This document shows positions 25,390-33,858 of a DNA stretch of 64,000 nt, in pieces (the stretch's first letter is position 1; every line of letters starts with the position of its first letter). A program made the translations under genes and the position numbers. The notes below the pieces were generated by a model. That model was not told the origin of the DNA, made no database searches, and saw nothing but the letters and a program-made list of their open reading frames with translations. The DNA comes from Burkholderiaceae bacterium (GTDB lineage Bacteria > Pseudomonadota > Gammaproteobacteria > Burkholderiales > Burkholderiaceae): assembly GCA_947448625.1 (NCBI GenBank), contig CANFOT010000001.1, positions 1-64,000 on the forward strand, read 5' to 3'.

Positions 25390-25842
25390 ATGAAACTCAA
25401 AAAATTTGTTTTGGCAGCCCTTGCACCAACATTATTGGCTAGCGCAGGAATTGCTTTTGCGCAATTTAAAAAACCGGATGACGCCATTAAATATCGTCAG
25501 AGCGTGTTTACCGTAATGGCTAATTCCTTTGGAAAAATTGGCGCAGTAGTCAAAGGTGAGGCTCCATTCAATAAAGATGATGTTGCAAAGAATGCAGCAG
25601 TCGTTGCGACACTTTCTTCCCTGCCATGGCAAGCTTTTGGCTCAGGCACCGAAGGGGGTAATGCACTGCCTGAGGTATGGTCTGATAACGCCAAATTTAA
25701 ATCTGCCGCGGAGAAAATGCAGGTTGCAGCAGCAAACCTCAATGCGGCAGCACAGTCAGGCGATCAAGAGGCTATCAAAAAGGCTTTTGGTGCGGCTGGT
25801 GCCACTTGCAAAGGTTGCCATGATGACTTTAAGAAAAAGTAA
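25390..25842 (+). CDS. Cytochrome c' (class II c-type cytochrome)
   Basis: A 150-residue periplasmic protein with a Sec signal peptide (MKLKKFVLAALAPTLLASAGIAFAQ). The four-helix-bundle sequence opens with DAIKYRQSVFTVMANSFGKIG. The heme motif CKGCH (Cys140, Cys143, His144) lies close to the C-terminus, as in cytochromes c'. This high-spin cytochrome binds NO or CO and can protect against nitric oxide. Heme attachment would need the Ccm system encoded at the right end of the window. The stop codon abuts the stop of the convergent cytochrome b561 gene. An 8-base inverted repeat (25308-25315/25336-25343) lies in its leader. Confidence 0.92.
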   Translation: MKLKKFVLAALAPTLLASAGIAFAQFKKPDDAIKYRQSVFTVMANSFGKIGAVVKGEAPFNKDDVAKNAAVVATLSSLPWQAFGSGTEGGNALPEVWSDNAKFKSAAEKMQVAAANLNAAAQSGDQEAIKKAFGAAGATCKGCHDDFKKK

Positions 25843-26523
25843 TTAGTTCGTTATCAAGTAACCTAGAATCACCGCAATGAGGCTGAACAGCAATAAAGCT
25901 AAGCCCCGTTGCAGACCTCCATCCTTGGAGGCTTGACTCAAGTCAGCAGGCAAATACTTTGCCTCCTCGCTTGGGTCGATTTCTTTATCGCCCAGCAACA
26001 TTGGCTTAATCAAATTTTCACCTTTGAATTTTTGGTAATACAAGATTGCGCACAGGTGTAATGCAATCAAAATAATGAGCACCTTTTCATTCAGGTGATG
26101 AATTGAGGTAAGTAGCTCAACCGCGTCATTCGAGACATATTTGGCAAATGGCCCTTCAAAGGCAATATCGTCATTTGCAAACAAGCCAGTTCCCGCCTGA
26201 AGGCCGACTGAAATAATGAGAGCTAGAACAGATAAAGCGCCCAAGGGATTGTGTCCAAGGCCAGCTCTAGATTTTCCAGAGCAATATGCAAACAAGGACT
26301 TAGGGCTTGGAACAAAATTGGTGAAACGGGCATAGCGGGATCCTATGAAACCCCAGAAAATCCTAAAAATAATCAAGGTCAACACGCAGTATCCAGCTCG
26401 TGCATGAAGCTCCATGGCATTACCACCCATCTTGACGGTAATAAAGCTAACAACGATACCCAAGGCCAGGAGCCAGTGAAATAGGCGGATTGGCAAATCC
26501 CAAACGCGAATGATTTTTTTCAT
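25843..26523 (-). CDS. Cytochrome b561 family membrane protein
   Basis: About 226 residues from the ATG at 26523 (MKKIIRVWDLPIRLFHW), the universal start of this group; an upstream in-frame ATG at 26544 adds seven atypical residues. Four core helices carry histidines for two b hemes: His in IRLFHWLL, His in AMELHARAGY, and His residues in TSIHHLNEK and LIALHLCAILY. A fifth helix forms the C-terminus. Such proteins pass electrons from quinol to a soluble cytochrome or hydrogenase. The end-to-end gene for cytochrome c' may encode its partner, since b561/c' pairs are common in betaproteobacteria; this is inference. Confidence 0.9.
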   Translation of the reverse strand: MKKIIRVWDLPIRLFHWLLALGIVVSFITVKMGGNAMELHARAGYCVLTLIIFRIFWGFIGSRYARFTNFVPSPKSLFAYCSGKSRAGLGHNPLGALSVLALIISVGLQAGTGLFANDDIAFEGPFAKYVSNDAVELLTSIHHLNEKVLIILIALHLCAILYYQKFKGENLIKPMLLGDKEIDPSEEAKYLPADLSQASKDGGLQRGLALLLFSLIAVILGYLITN

Positions 26524-26567
26524 ACCTAAAGCATAAATCACCATCGCCTTTAGAATAAGAAAAATTC

Positions 26568-27773
26568 ATGAAAACCAGACAAGCCTTCAAAACCCTTCTG
26601 TTATACCGCATAGGTGCAACTTTAAGCTATCAAATTATGATGGTTGCAGTGGGGTGGCATTTATATGAGCTCACTAATAGTGTGATCTCACTCGGCTTAG
26701 TGGGTCTAGCGGAACTTATTCCCTATTTCGCGTTAGCACTTTACGCTGGTCATGCAGTAGACCACCACTCGCGAAAAGTGATTGCAGCCATTGCCTGCAT
26801 TCTTCACATTGCCGTTGGATTATTTTTAGCCGCTATCGCACTAGGTTTTCTAGCCCCAGCCGTTCCCTTAATTTATGCGGCCGTGGCTTTTTTAGGACTG
26901 GCTCGCGCCCTATTACGACCATCTTATCAAGCCATCTTTGGGCAAATTATTCCTAGGGAGGAAATGCCCCGCTACACCGCATATGCTTCATCAGCTTTTC
27001 AGATTTGCGTAGTGGCAGGACCAGGTCTAGGCGGCCTCATGATTGGGTTTGCTGGGCTTGAGTGGACTTATGGCTTAGCTGCATTGAGCGGAGCCATTGG
27101 ACTGTATGGGATTACCTTTATTCGCATTACACACAAAAAACCTGAAGGCTTAAGAGCAAGCTTTTTGAAAAGTTTATTTGAGGGGTTCCATTACGTCAGG
27201 AGGCATGAGTTGATTGTTGGAATCATGCTGCTGGATATGTTTGCCGTTCTATTTGGCGGCGCTGTTTCCATTCTGCCGGCTTTTGTTAAAGAGGTTCTGA
27301 ATGCGGGCCCAGAAACCCTAGGAATTCTCAGGGCGGCGCCTGCAGCTGGCGCAGTGATCACAGGCCTTTACTTGGCACGTAAACCTCTGCTGGAGGACTC
27401 TGGCAGACATTTATTTTTATCGGTAGGCGGTTTTGGTCTTGCCATTATTGCCTTTGGACTATCGAACAATCTTTGGCTTTGCGCGCTCTTCTTATTTATC
27501 TCCGGTTGTTGCGACTCTATCTCAGTGGTTATCCGTGGCAGCATTATGCAATTAACCACCCCAGATCAGATGCGGGGCAGAATCAGCGCAATCAACGGCA
27601 TCTTTATTGGCTCTTCCAATGAGTTGGGTGCACTTGAGTCAGGCATTGCCGCAAGCTTGATGGGGCTCATTCCATCTATTGTGTTTGGGGGAGCAGCAAC
27701 TATCCTGGTTGTATTACTCACCTATCAACTTGCACCCCAACTGCGAAAACTCAATCTCAAAGACCTGACCTAA
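26568..27773 (+). CDS. MFS transporter, EntS-like exporter
   Basis: A 401-residue protein with twelve predicted transmembrane helices. The N-terminal FKTLLLYRIGATLSYQIMMVAVGWHLYELTNS, the loop YAGHAVDHHSRKVI (a variant of the MFS motif A), and the later MRGRISAINGIFIGSSNELGALESG resemble the enterobactin exporter EntS group (MFS_3). No siderophore genes are nearby, so the cargo is unknown. It is a single gene, divergent from the cytochrome b561 gene. Confidence 0.87.
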   Translation: MKTRQAFKTLLLYRIGATLSYQIMMVAVGWHLYELTNSVISLGLVGLAELIPYFALALYAGHAVDHHSRKVIAAIACILHIAVGLFLAAIALGFLAPAVPLIYAAVAFLGLARALLRPSYQAIFGQIIPREEMPRYTAYASSAFQICVVAGPGLGGLMIGFAGLEWTYGLAALSGAIGLYGITFIRITHKKPEGLRASFLKSLFEGFHYVRRHELIVGIMLLDMFAVLFGGAVSILPAFVKEVLNAGPETLGILRAAPAAGAVITGLYLARKPLLEDSGRHLFLSVGGFGLAIIAFGLSNNLWLCALFLFISGCCDSISVVIRGSIMQLTTPDQMRGRISAINGIFIGSSNELGALESGIAASLMGLIPSIVFGGAATILVVLLTYQLAPQLRKLNLKDLT

Positions 27774-27780
27774 GATTTTC

Positions 27781-28722
27781 TTACTTGATCTCAGGGAGGT
27801 CTTTTTGAATGATCTTTAACCCTGCACGCAAAGCCTCTTGGTAGCGCTCACGCTCCGCCTTCATGGTCTCTGCAGTCCAAGAATAAAAACCTTCGCCCGT
27901 TTTCATGCCTAACTTGCCGCTGGCAATCCGATCACCTAGACACTTGGCGATATCGGGCGAATTATTCAGAGTGGGATATATTGTTGCGCCACCTGCGCCA
28001 TGGACATCAAGGCCAGCATGATCCCTCTGCATCGCAGGTCCTGCCGCAATATAGCGGAAGCCAAAACCGAAGCGTACCGCTTTATCGATATCTTCCAAAC
28101 TTGCTATACCAGCATCGACCATGGCAAAGGCCTCGCGGGATAAGGCGTGCTGCAAGCGATTAGCCAAGAAACCCGGCAAGTCTTTTTTCACGGTGACTGG
28201 CACCATGCCACAAGCCGTCATCAAGCGAGAGAGGCTCTCACCAACCATAGGCGACGTTTTTTCACCATAGACGACTTCAACGCAAGGCACCAAATGGGCT
28301 GGCATAAAGAAATGTAAGCCAATCATGCGTGCAGATGTTTTGAGGCCGTTTGCGATTTGACTAATCGGGAAACTGGTGCTGTTACTTGCCAGCACCGCCT
28401 CAGGTTTTGCGTACTGCTCCAGCTTAGCAAATAACTCCTGTTTAATATCTAAACGCTCAGGTACGCACTCAATCACTAAATCCACCTCAGCCCAATCGAC
28501 CTCCTCCAAGGATCCAGCTGTTGATAACAAATGTAGGCGATTTTCATAGCCAAGCTCGGTCATAGTGTTAGCAAAGTAATCTGGCAGCAATGCTCGGCGC
28601 TCAGTCGTAGGCTCCACTACCTGCACCGCACATCCTCCGCGCGCGCATACGGCCGCCACATCAGCACCCATGGTGCCGCCACCAACGATGACAACTTTAG
28701 TTTCGGATGGGGTAAACAGCAT
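27781..28722 (-). CDS. 3-hydroxyacyl-CoA dehydrogenase family protein
   Basis: About 313 residues from the ATG at 28722, which has AAGGAG nearby (complement of 28731-28736). The longer reading from 29013 would overlap the divergent dehydrogenase gene and adds a sequence without family character. The NAD-binding start is VVIVGGGTMGADVA with an acidic VVEP strand end. Then come ECVPERLDIKQELF, SNSTSFPISQIA, and HFFMPAHLVPCVEV with the catalytic His and Glu. The C-terminal domain has NRLQHALSREAF. The single C-terminal domain and length fit short 3-hydroxybutyryl-CoA, L-gulonate or carnitine dehydrogenase-like enzymes. Its location next to an acid-sugar-like operon leaves the substrate open. Confidence 0.9.
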   Translation of the reverse strand: MLFTPSETKVVIVGGGTMGADVAAVCARGGCAVQVVEPTTERRALLPDYFANTMTELGYENRLHLLSTAGSLEEVDWAEVDLVIECVPERLDIKQELFAKLEQYAKPEAVLASNSTSFPISQIANGLKTSARMIGLHFFMPAHLVPCVEVVYGEKTSPMVGESLSRLMTACGMVPVTVKKDLPGFLANRLQHALSREAFAMVDAGIASLEDIDKAVRFGFGFRYIAAGPAMQRDHAGLDVHGAGGATIYPTLNNSPDIAKCLGDRIASGKLGMKTGEGFYSWTAETMKAERERYQEALRAGLKIIQKDLPEIK

Positions 28723-28807
28723 CTCAATTTCTCCTTTGGTGGCACGATCAGGACTGCAAATACTCTTACAATGGATTTCATTATTCCAATAAAAATCTAA
28801 GTGAGAC

Positions 28808-29737
28808 ATGATCCCAGTCAATTCAGTACTGCAGGTCGGCCAATTTCCAGAAATAATGCAAATGGAGATTGATAAGCGACTGAGCACAATCCAGCTTCTA
28901 GACCCCCAAGGCATAGTCCCCGAGGGGAATTTCACCGCCATCCTTACCCGTTCAAATACCCAGATTCCAAAGGCGCTCCTTGAAAAAATGCCTGGTGTTC
29001 GCATGGTTGCCACTTGCGGGGTTGGCTATGACAATCTCCCACTTGAGCACCTCAAGGCCCATGGGATTAAAGCCAGCAATACCCCGGGAGTGCTCAACGA
29101 TGCCGTATGTGAATTAGCCATAGGTATGCTGCTTAGTCTCTTACGCCGCATTACTGAGGCACAGGCCTTTGTAAAGAGCGCTGACTGGTCTAAGTCGCCA
29201 TTCACCATGACCACCACACTCGCAGGAAAATGTATTGGGATTGCAGGGATGGGTCGCATCGGGCAAGATCTAGCAAAACGACTTGAGCCCTTCAAAGTCA
29301 AAATTGCCTATACAGGACCAAGCCAAAAAGCACTTCCTTACGATTTCTTCCCCACCATCCGGGAATTGGCGCAGGCGTCCGATGTTCTTATCCTCGCGTG
29401 CCCTGCAAACCCGGAAACTGACAAAATGATCAATGCTGAAGTATTGGATGCTCTGGGACCTCAAGGCTATCTGGTGAATATTGCCCGAGGCAGCGTAGTG
29501 GATGAAGACGCTCTTTTAGTTGCACTGCAACAAAACAAGATTGCCGGCGCGGCACTCGATGTCTTTGAAAATGAACCAAATCCGCGCATCGAGTTCTTAA
29601 ATATTGATAATGTCTTACTAACGCCGCATATTGGTAGCGCCACTTCCGAAACGCGACAATTGATGACGAACTTAGCAATAGATAACTTAGAAGCTTTTTA
29701 TAATCAACAGCCACTTCCGACGGAAGTAAAAAATTAA
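28808..29737 (+). CDS. D-2-hydroxyacid dehydrogenase (GhrB/glyoxylate reductase-like)
   Basis: A 309-residue NAD(P)H-dependent enzyme. The ATCGVGYDNLPLEHLKAHGI block, the Rossmann motif GIAGMGRIGQDLAKRL (from about residue 144), Arg in NIARGSVVDEDAL (about 226), Glu in FENEPNP (about 255) and His in LTPHIGSATSETR (about 273) follow the glyoxylate/hydroxypyruvate reductase pattern. It begins the operon dehydrogenase - DHDPS-family lyase - TAXI - TRAP permease. It probably reduces an aldehyde or keto acid released by the lyase, such as tartronate semialdehyde, glyoxylate or a related acid. Confidence 0.9.
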   Translation: MIPVNSVLQVGQFPEIMQMEIDKRLSTIQLLDPQGIVPEGNFTAILTRSNTQIPKALLEKMPGVRMVATCGVGYDNLPLEHLKAHGIKASNTPGVLNDAVCELAIGMLLSLLRRITEAQAFVKSADWSKSPFTMTTTLAGKCIGIAGMGRIGQDLAKRLEPFKVKIAYTGPSQKALPYDFFPTIRELAQASDVLILACPANPETDKMINAEVLDALGPQGYLVNIARGSVVDEDALLVALQQNKIAGAALDVFENEPNPRIEFLNIDNVLLTPHIGSATSETRQLMTNLAIDNLEAFYNQQPLPTEVKN

Positions 29738-29749
29738 ATTGGAGTAAGC

Positions 29750-30676
29750 ATGACCATTTCTCTACACCCTTCCACGCTACCAGCAGTTCTCTCGCCCGTT
29801 TTGACGCCATTCAAAGTGGATGGCAGCCCAGATGCACAAAAATTACTCAAGCAATGTCAGTGGTTGGAAGCAAATGGTGTTGGCCAAGCTATCTTTGGAA
29901 CTAATTCCGAAGCCAACTCCATGTCTGCTCCGCAAAAGATGGGTGCCTTAAGCACACTGATCGAGGGAGGCCTAAACCCGGCCCATATGATGCCTGGCAC
30001 AGGCGCTACATCGATTGATGCTACCGTCAGCATGACTCGTCATGCAGTTCAGCATAAGTGTGCTGGCGTTCTTATGCTGCCACCGTTCTACTACAAAGAT
30101 GTTACGGACGATGGCCTCTTTGCCTACTTCTCAGAAGTCATTCAAAAAGTAGGTGATGCGGCCTTACAGGTTTACATTTACAACATCCCACCCGTTACAA
30201 AGATTAATTTAAGCCTCTCCTTGTTGGAGCGTTTAACAAAGGAATATCCAAAAACGGTTGTCGGCATGAAAGACAGCTCTGGGGATTGGGCCTACACAGA
30301 ATCCGTCATCAAACTCTTGGCGCCATCAGGTTTCCGGGTATACGCGGGTAGCGAAGTATTCCTAATGCGCGCCTTGCGTGCTGGTGGGGTCGGCTGCATC
30401 TCCGCTACTGCTAACGTAAACCCTAGGGCTATCGCAGAATTAGCAGCCCACTGGAGAGAATCTGACGCAGATCAACGCCAAGCCGATCTAGACCAAGTAC
30501 GCTCAATCTTTGCTCAATATCAAATGATTGCCGGTATGAAAACTGCAGTTGCACATTACAGCAAAGATGCTGAGTGGTTACGTGTACGTCCACCGCTAAT
30601 GCAGTTGAGTGCAGACCAGCAAGCTAAATTGCTTGGAGAGCTACAAAAGATTAATTTCAGCATGCCGGGCCTTTAA
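29750..30676 (+). CDS. Dihydrodipicolinate synthase / N-acetylneuraminate lyase family aldolase
   Basis: A 308-residue TIM-barrel aldolase. The Schiff-base lysine is Lys174 in VVGMKDSSGD and the proton-relay tyrosine is Tyr144 in YIYNIPP. The usual GTTGE motif reads GTNSE at 50-54, losing one threonine of the DapA proton relay, so lysine biosynthesis is unlikely. This is typical of catabolic paralogues that cleave or dehydrate keto-deoxy sugar acids or hydroxy keto acids. It is 12 bases after the dehydrogenase and 29 before the TAXI receptor gene, so it probably acts on the imported compound or a derivative. Confidence 0.9.
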   Translation: MTISLHPSTLPAVLSPVLTPFKVDGSPDAQKLLKQCQWLEANGVGQAIFGTNSEANSMSAPQKMGALSTLIEGGLNPAHMMPGTGATSIDATVSMTRHAVQHKCAGVLMLPPFYYKDVTDDGLFAYFSEVIQKVGDAALQVYIYNIPPVTKINLSLSLLERLTKEYPKTVVGMKDSSGDWAYTESVIKLLAPSGFRVYAGSEVFLMRALRAGGVGCISATANVNPRAIAELAAHWRESDADQRQADLDQVRSIFAQYQMIAGMKTAVAHYSKDAEWLRVRPPLMQLSADQQAKLLGELQKINFSMPGL

Positions 30677-30705
30677 TTAAATAAACGCATAACAGGAGAC
30701 GAATA

Positions 30706-31656
30706 ATGAAACTACTACAAGTTATTGCTATATCACTCACCATGATGTTCGGCGCTGCACAAGCTCAAAACATCTCTATTGCAACAGGTGGTACCGGTGG
30801 TGTTTACTACCCCATGGGTGGTGGCCTCGCATCAGTACTCTCTAGCAAAGTGCCAGGCATGTCCGCTACCGCCGAAGTCACTGGTGGATCTGTGGATAAC
30901 CTTAACCTCATTGGCACAGGAAAGCCGTATGTCGGCTTTTCTATGGCGGATGCTGCTAAAGATGCTAAAGACGGTGACGGTAAATTCGTCAATAAGAAAG
31001 TGGACTTACGCACTCTCCTGGTCCTTTATCCAAATCTCATGCACGTAGTGACCGTGGACTCCACCGGCATCAAGTCTATGAAGGACTTAAAAGGTAAGCG
31101 CATTAGTACTGGTGCCCCTGGTAGCGCCACGGAAGTAATGGCTTTTCGTTTATTGGAAGCTGCTGGGCTAGATAAGGATAAAGATGTTAAGCGTGAGCGC
31201 TTAAGCGTATCTGAGTCAGTCAATGCAGTTAAAGATCGTAAGATTGATGCCTTCTTCTGGGTTGGTGGATTGCCAACCGCAGCAGTAACCGATCTTGCCA
31301 ACAGTCCTGGCATGAAAATCGTGATGGTTGACACCACCGAAGAAGTTCCCATCATGAATAAGAAATATGGCAATTTGTATTTCTCAACAGTCATACCTAA
31401 AGCAACTTATAGCGGTATGGCAAAAGATAATAAAGTGGCTGCTGTTGCCAATATCTTGGTTGTCAATGCCAATATGCCTGATGCTGAGGCATACAAGATT
31501 GTGAAGGCCGTATTCGACAATAAATTAGAGTTAGTTCGCACTCATCAAGAGTATATGAACGTGACCCTTGAGAATCAAAAACAAAAATCTACACCAATTG
31601 ATTTTCACGCTGGTGCTTTAAAGTTCTTTAAAGAAAAAAACGTAAAAGTAAATTAA
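30706..31656 (+). CDS. TAXI family TRAP transporter solute-binding protein
   Basis: A 316-residue periplasmic receptor with a signal peptide ending at AAQAQ (residue 20). TAXI signatures are ISIATGGTGGVYYPMGGGLA, ATAEVTGGSVDNL, LMHVVTVDSTGIKSMKDLKGKRISTGAPGSATEV, and the IDAFFWVGGLPTAAV segment. It binds a small anionic solute and delivers it to the fused permease encoded 83 bases later. Known TAXI ligands include glutamate/glutamine and alpha-ketoglutarate-type acids; the DHDPS-family and dehydrogenase neighbours suggest a hydroxy or keto acid here. A hairpin follows the stop codon. Confidence 0.94.
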   Translation: MKLLQVIAISLTMMFGAAQAQNISIATGGTGGVYYPMGGGLASVLSSKVPGMSATAEVTGGSVDNLNLIGTGKPYVGFSMADAAKDAKDGDGKFVNKKVDLRTLLVLYPNLMHVVTVDSTGIKSMKDLKGKRISTGAPGSATEVMAFRLLEAAGLDKDKDVKRERLSVSESVNAVKDRKIDAFFWVGGLPTAAVTDLANSPGMKIVMVDTTEEVPIMNKKYGNLYFSTVIPKATYSGMAKDNKVAAVANILVVNANMPDAEAYKIVKAVFDNKLELVRTHQEYMNVTLENQKQKSTPIDFHAGALKFFKEKNVKVN

Positions 31657-31665
31657 GTAATCAAT

Positions 31666-31693
31666 AGAAGAGGGTGCTTAGCCACCCTCTTCT
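31666..31693 (+). promoter_or_regulatory. Intergenic hairpin between receptor and permease genes
   Basis: Perfect 11-base arms AGAAGAGGGTG (31666-31676) and CACCCTCTTCT (31683-31693) enclose a 6-base loop. No T-run follows, so full termination is not expected. It lies ten bases after the TAXI stop and about 45 before the permease start. It could protect the upstream mRNA end or reduce read-through, giving more receptor than permease. Confidence 0.6.
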
Positions 31694-31739
31694 GTTATGG
31701 CGGTACCGAATTCAAATATCAATAAAAATAGGTAGAGAC

Positions 31740-33752
31740 ATGACACAAGCTGTTATAGACAACGAAACCCAAGAAAAATTAGACGCCTTTATTAAGCAGG
31801 AAGAGGGTGACTCAAATGACTATAAAGGCCTCTTGGCTAAATTCATCACCTTGGTAGCGGTTGGCATGTCCCTGTTTCATCTCTACGCAGCCTACTCGAT
31901 TGTTCCAACTCAAGAACTACGCGTAATTCACGTAGCCTTAGTTTTATTTCTAGTCTTCCTTAGCTTTCCCATTGCGGCGCGTTTTAAAAACCGTCTCATG
32001 TGGTGGGACGTTATCTTTGCTATTGGCTCCGTCTTTATTGCTTATTACATTTTGAGCGGTGGCGATGATTTCTTTGACAGAAACACGGCACCCAACCCCA
32101 CTGATGTCATGGTTGGCATTGGCTTGATTCTTCTCATTTTGGAAGGTGTCAGACGCACAAACGGCATGATTCTCGTGGGCGTTACCACCCTCTTTTTGCT
32201 TTATGCCTTATTTGGCAACCATCTCCCTGCCCCTTGGACGCACAAGGGTTACGACCTCGATCGCTTGGTCGGCTATATGTACATGACGCTAGAAGGTATT
32301 TATGGCACTGCGGTTGATGTCTCGGCAACCCTCATCATCTTATTTACGATCTTCGGCGCATTCTTGCAATTTACTGGTGCTGGGAAATTCTTTATTGACT
32401 TCTCATTTGCTGCGATGGGTGGAAAGTCTTCTGGCGTAGGCAGAACAATCGTCATGTCCTCTTTCTTGCTGGGTGGCCCATCCGGTTCAGGGGTAGCAAC
32501 AACCGTTACCGTTGGCTCTGTTGCAGCCCCAATGCTCGATAAGGTGGGTTACGAGAAAAATGCAGCGGGCGGCTTGCTTGCAGCGGGCGGCCTTGGTGCA
32601 ATCATTTCACCTCCAGTACTGGGCGCAGCTGCGTTCTTAATTGCCGATTTCCTAAAGATCTCCTACTTAGATGTGTTGCTAATGGCAACTATCCCAACCA
32701 TCCTTTTCTACCTTGGCTTATTTGTTATGGTAGAAATTGATGTCAGGAAATATGGCATGAAGAATATTCACTTCCAAGCAGCAGAAACTGCTTGGCAGCT
32801 AACCAAGAAATATTGGTTTCATTTCTTCTCCTTGATCTCAATTGTGGTGTTTATGCTGTTCGGCTTTTCGCCGGTTATGTCTGTTTTTTGGGCCACAGTA
32901 GTTTCCGCTCTCTCAAGCATGCTTCGTAGAGATACCGCGATTATTTCGTGGGACTGGTTCAAAGGCAAAGAACCGATTTTCTCTGGCCTCTATAACTCTA
33001 ATTTGACCAAAGCCCTGGCATCGGGCTCTACTGGCGTGTTGGCTATTGCAGCAACCTGCGCAGGCGCAGGCTTGATTGTTGGAACCGTCACCCTCACAGG
33101 TTTAGGCCTCAAGTTCAGCTCGATTGTGATTCAGTACGCTGGTGGCTCACTCTTGCTCACAGCAATCTTCACTGCATTGGTTGTCTGGGTAGTTGGCCTT
33201 GCTGTTCCGGTGACCGCCTCTTACATCATCTGCGCCGTCATTGCTGCACCAGCACTCATTAACTTGGGGGTGCCAGATTTTGCAGCCCATATGTTCATCT
33301 TTTATTACGCCGTGCTCTCCGAGGTGTCGCCTCCTACAGCGCTCTCACCTTTTGCGGCTGCAGCGATTTGCAAAGGTAATCCATACAAAACCACTTTGCA
33401 AACCTGGAAGTATGTTGCCCCCGCCATTTTGGTGCCTTTCATGTTTGTTCTGGATAAATCGGGCGTGAGCTTATTGCTCATGGGCTCTACTGCTGCCCTA
33501 GAGCAAGCAAATTGGGCGCAGATAGCCTGGATTTCCTTTACCGCCGTTGTTGGGATCATCTGCCTGGCTGGTGGGCTACAAGGTTGGTTTATTGAAAAAA
33601 CTAAAGTCTTTGAACGCATCATCATGGTGATCTCTGGAGTAGCGCTCGCCTATCCATCGACTGAGGCAGACATTGTTGGGTTTTTAGGATTTGGATTTGT
33701 ATTGATTACCCAATCAATGACTCACTTCAAGCTTAATCCGAAATCGAGCTAA
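31740..33752 (+). CDS. TRAP transporter fused permease (DctQM type)
   Basis: About 670 residues from the ATG at 31740 (MTQAVIDNETQEKL, GTAGAGA upstream); an earlier frame start at 31674 would run through the hairpin and is rejected. The N-terminal ~190 residues form four helices equivalent to the DctQ small subunit. The remaining ~450 residues form the DctM-like transporter with about twelve helices. Landmarks are FTIFGAFLQFTGAGKFFIDFS, GGPSGSGVATTVTVGSVAAPML, AGGLGAIISPPVLGAAAFLIADF, and FYYAVLSEVSPPTALSPFAAAAI. The fused form is typical of TAXI-type systems and is sodium-coupled in characterised cases. It ends the operon, followed by a strong terminator. Confidence 0.94.
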   Translation: MTQAVIDNETQEKLDAFIKQEEGDSNDYKGLLAKFITLVAVGMSLFHLYAAYSIVPTQELRVIHVALVLFLVFLSFPIAARFKNRLMWWDVIFAIGSVFIAYYILSGGDDFFDRNTAPNPTDVMVGIGLILLILEGVRRTNGMILVGVTTLFLLYALFGNHLPAPWTHKGYDLDRLVGYMYMTLEGIYGTAVDVSATLIILFTIFGAFLQFTGAGKFFIDFSFAAMGGKSSGVGRTIVMSSFLLGGPSGSGVATTVTVGSVAAPMLDKVGYEKNAAGGLLAAGGLGAIISPPVLGAAAFLIADFLKISYLDVLLMATIPTILFYLGLFVMVEIDVRKYGMKNIHFQAAETAWQLTKKYWFHFFSLISIVVFMLFGFSPVMSVFWATVVSALSSMLRRDTAIISWDWFKGKEPIFSGLYNSNLTKALASGSTGVLAIAATCAGAGLIVGTVTLTGLGLKFSSIVIQYAGGSLLLTAIFTALVVWVVGLAVPVTASYIICAVIAAPALINLGVPDFAAHMFIFYYAVLSEVSPPTALSPFAAAAICKGNPYKTTLQTWKYVAPAILVPFMFVLDKSGVSLLLMGSTAALEQANWAQIAWISFTAVVGIICLAGGLQGWFIEKTKVFERIIMVISGVALAYPSTEADIVGFLGFGFVLITQSMTHFKLNPKSS

Positions 33753-33778
33753 GTACTTTTGGCAAGACAACAGATCAT

Positions 33779-33810
33779 AAAAAATCCCGCATCATGTGCG
33801 GGATTTTTTA
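33779..33810 (+). terminator. Rho-independent terminator of the TAXI-TRAP operon
   Basis: Arms TCCCGCA (33785-33791) and TGCGGGA (33797-33803) form a perfect stem around TCATG, extended by an A-run on the left (33779-33784) and a T-run on the right (33804-33809). It lies 27 bases after the permease stop codon. The A/T symmetry means it could also stop the convergent enolase-superfamily gene. Confidence 0.93.
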
Positions 33811-33858
33811 TTGCGGAGAATACTATTTACTTGCTCATTCGATGATCCACTAACTAAA

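Noticed and set aside
27781-29013. 410-residue version of the 3-hydroxyacyl-CoA dehydrogenase
   Set aside because: It overlaps the divergent dehydrogenase gene by about 200 bases; the ATG at 28722 has a strong ribosome site and begins at the Rossmann motif.
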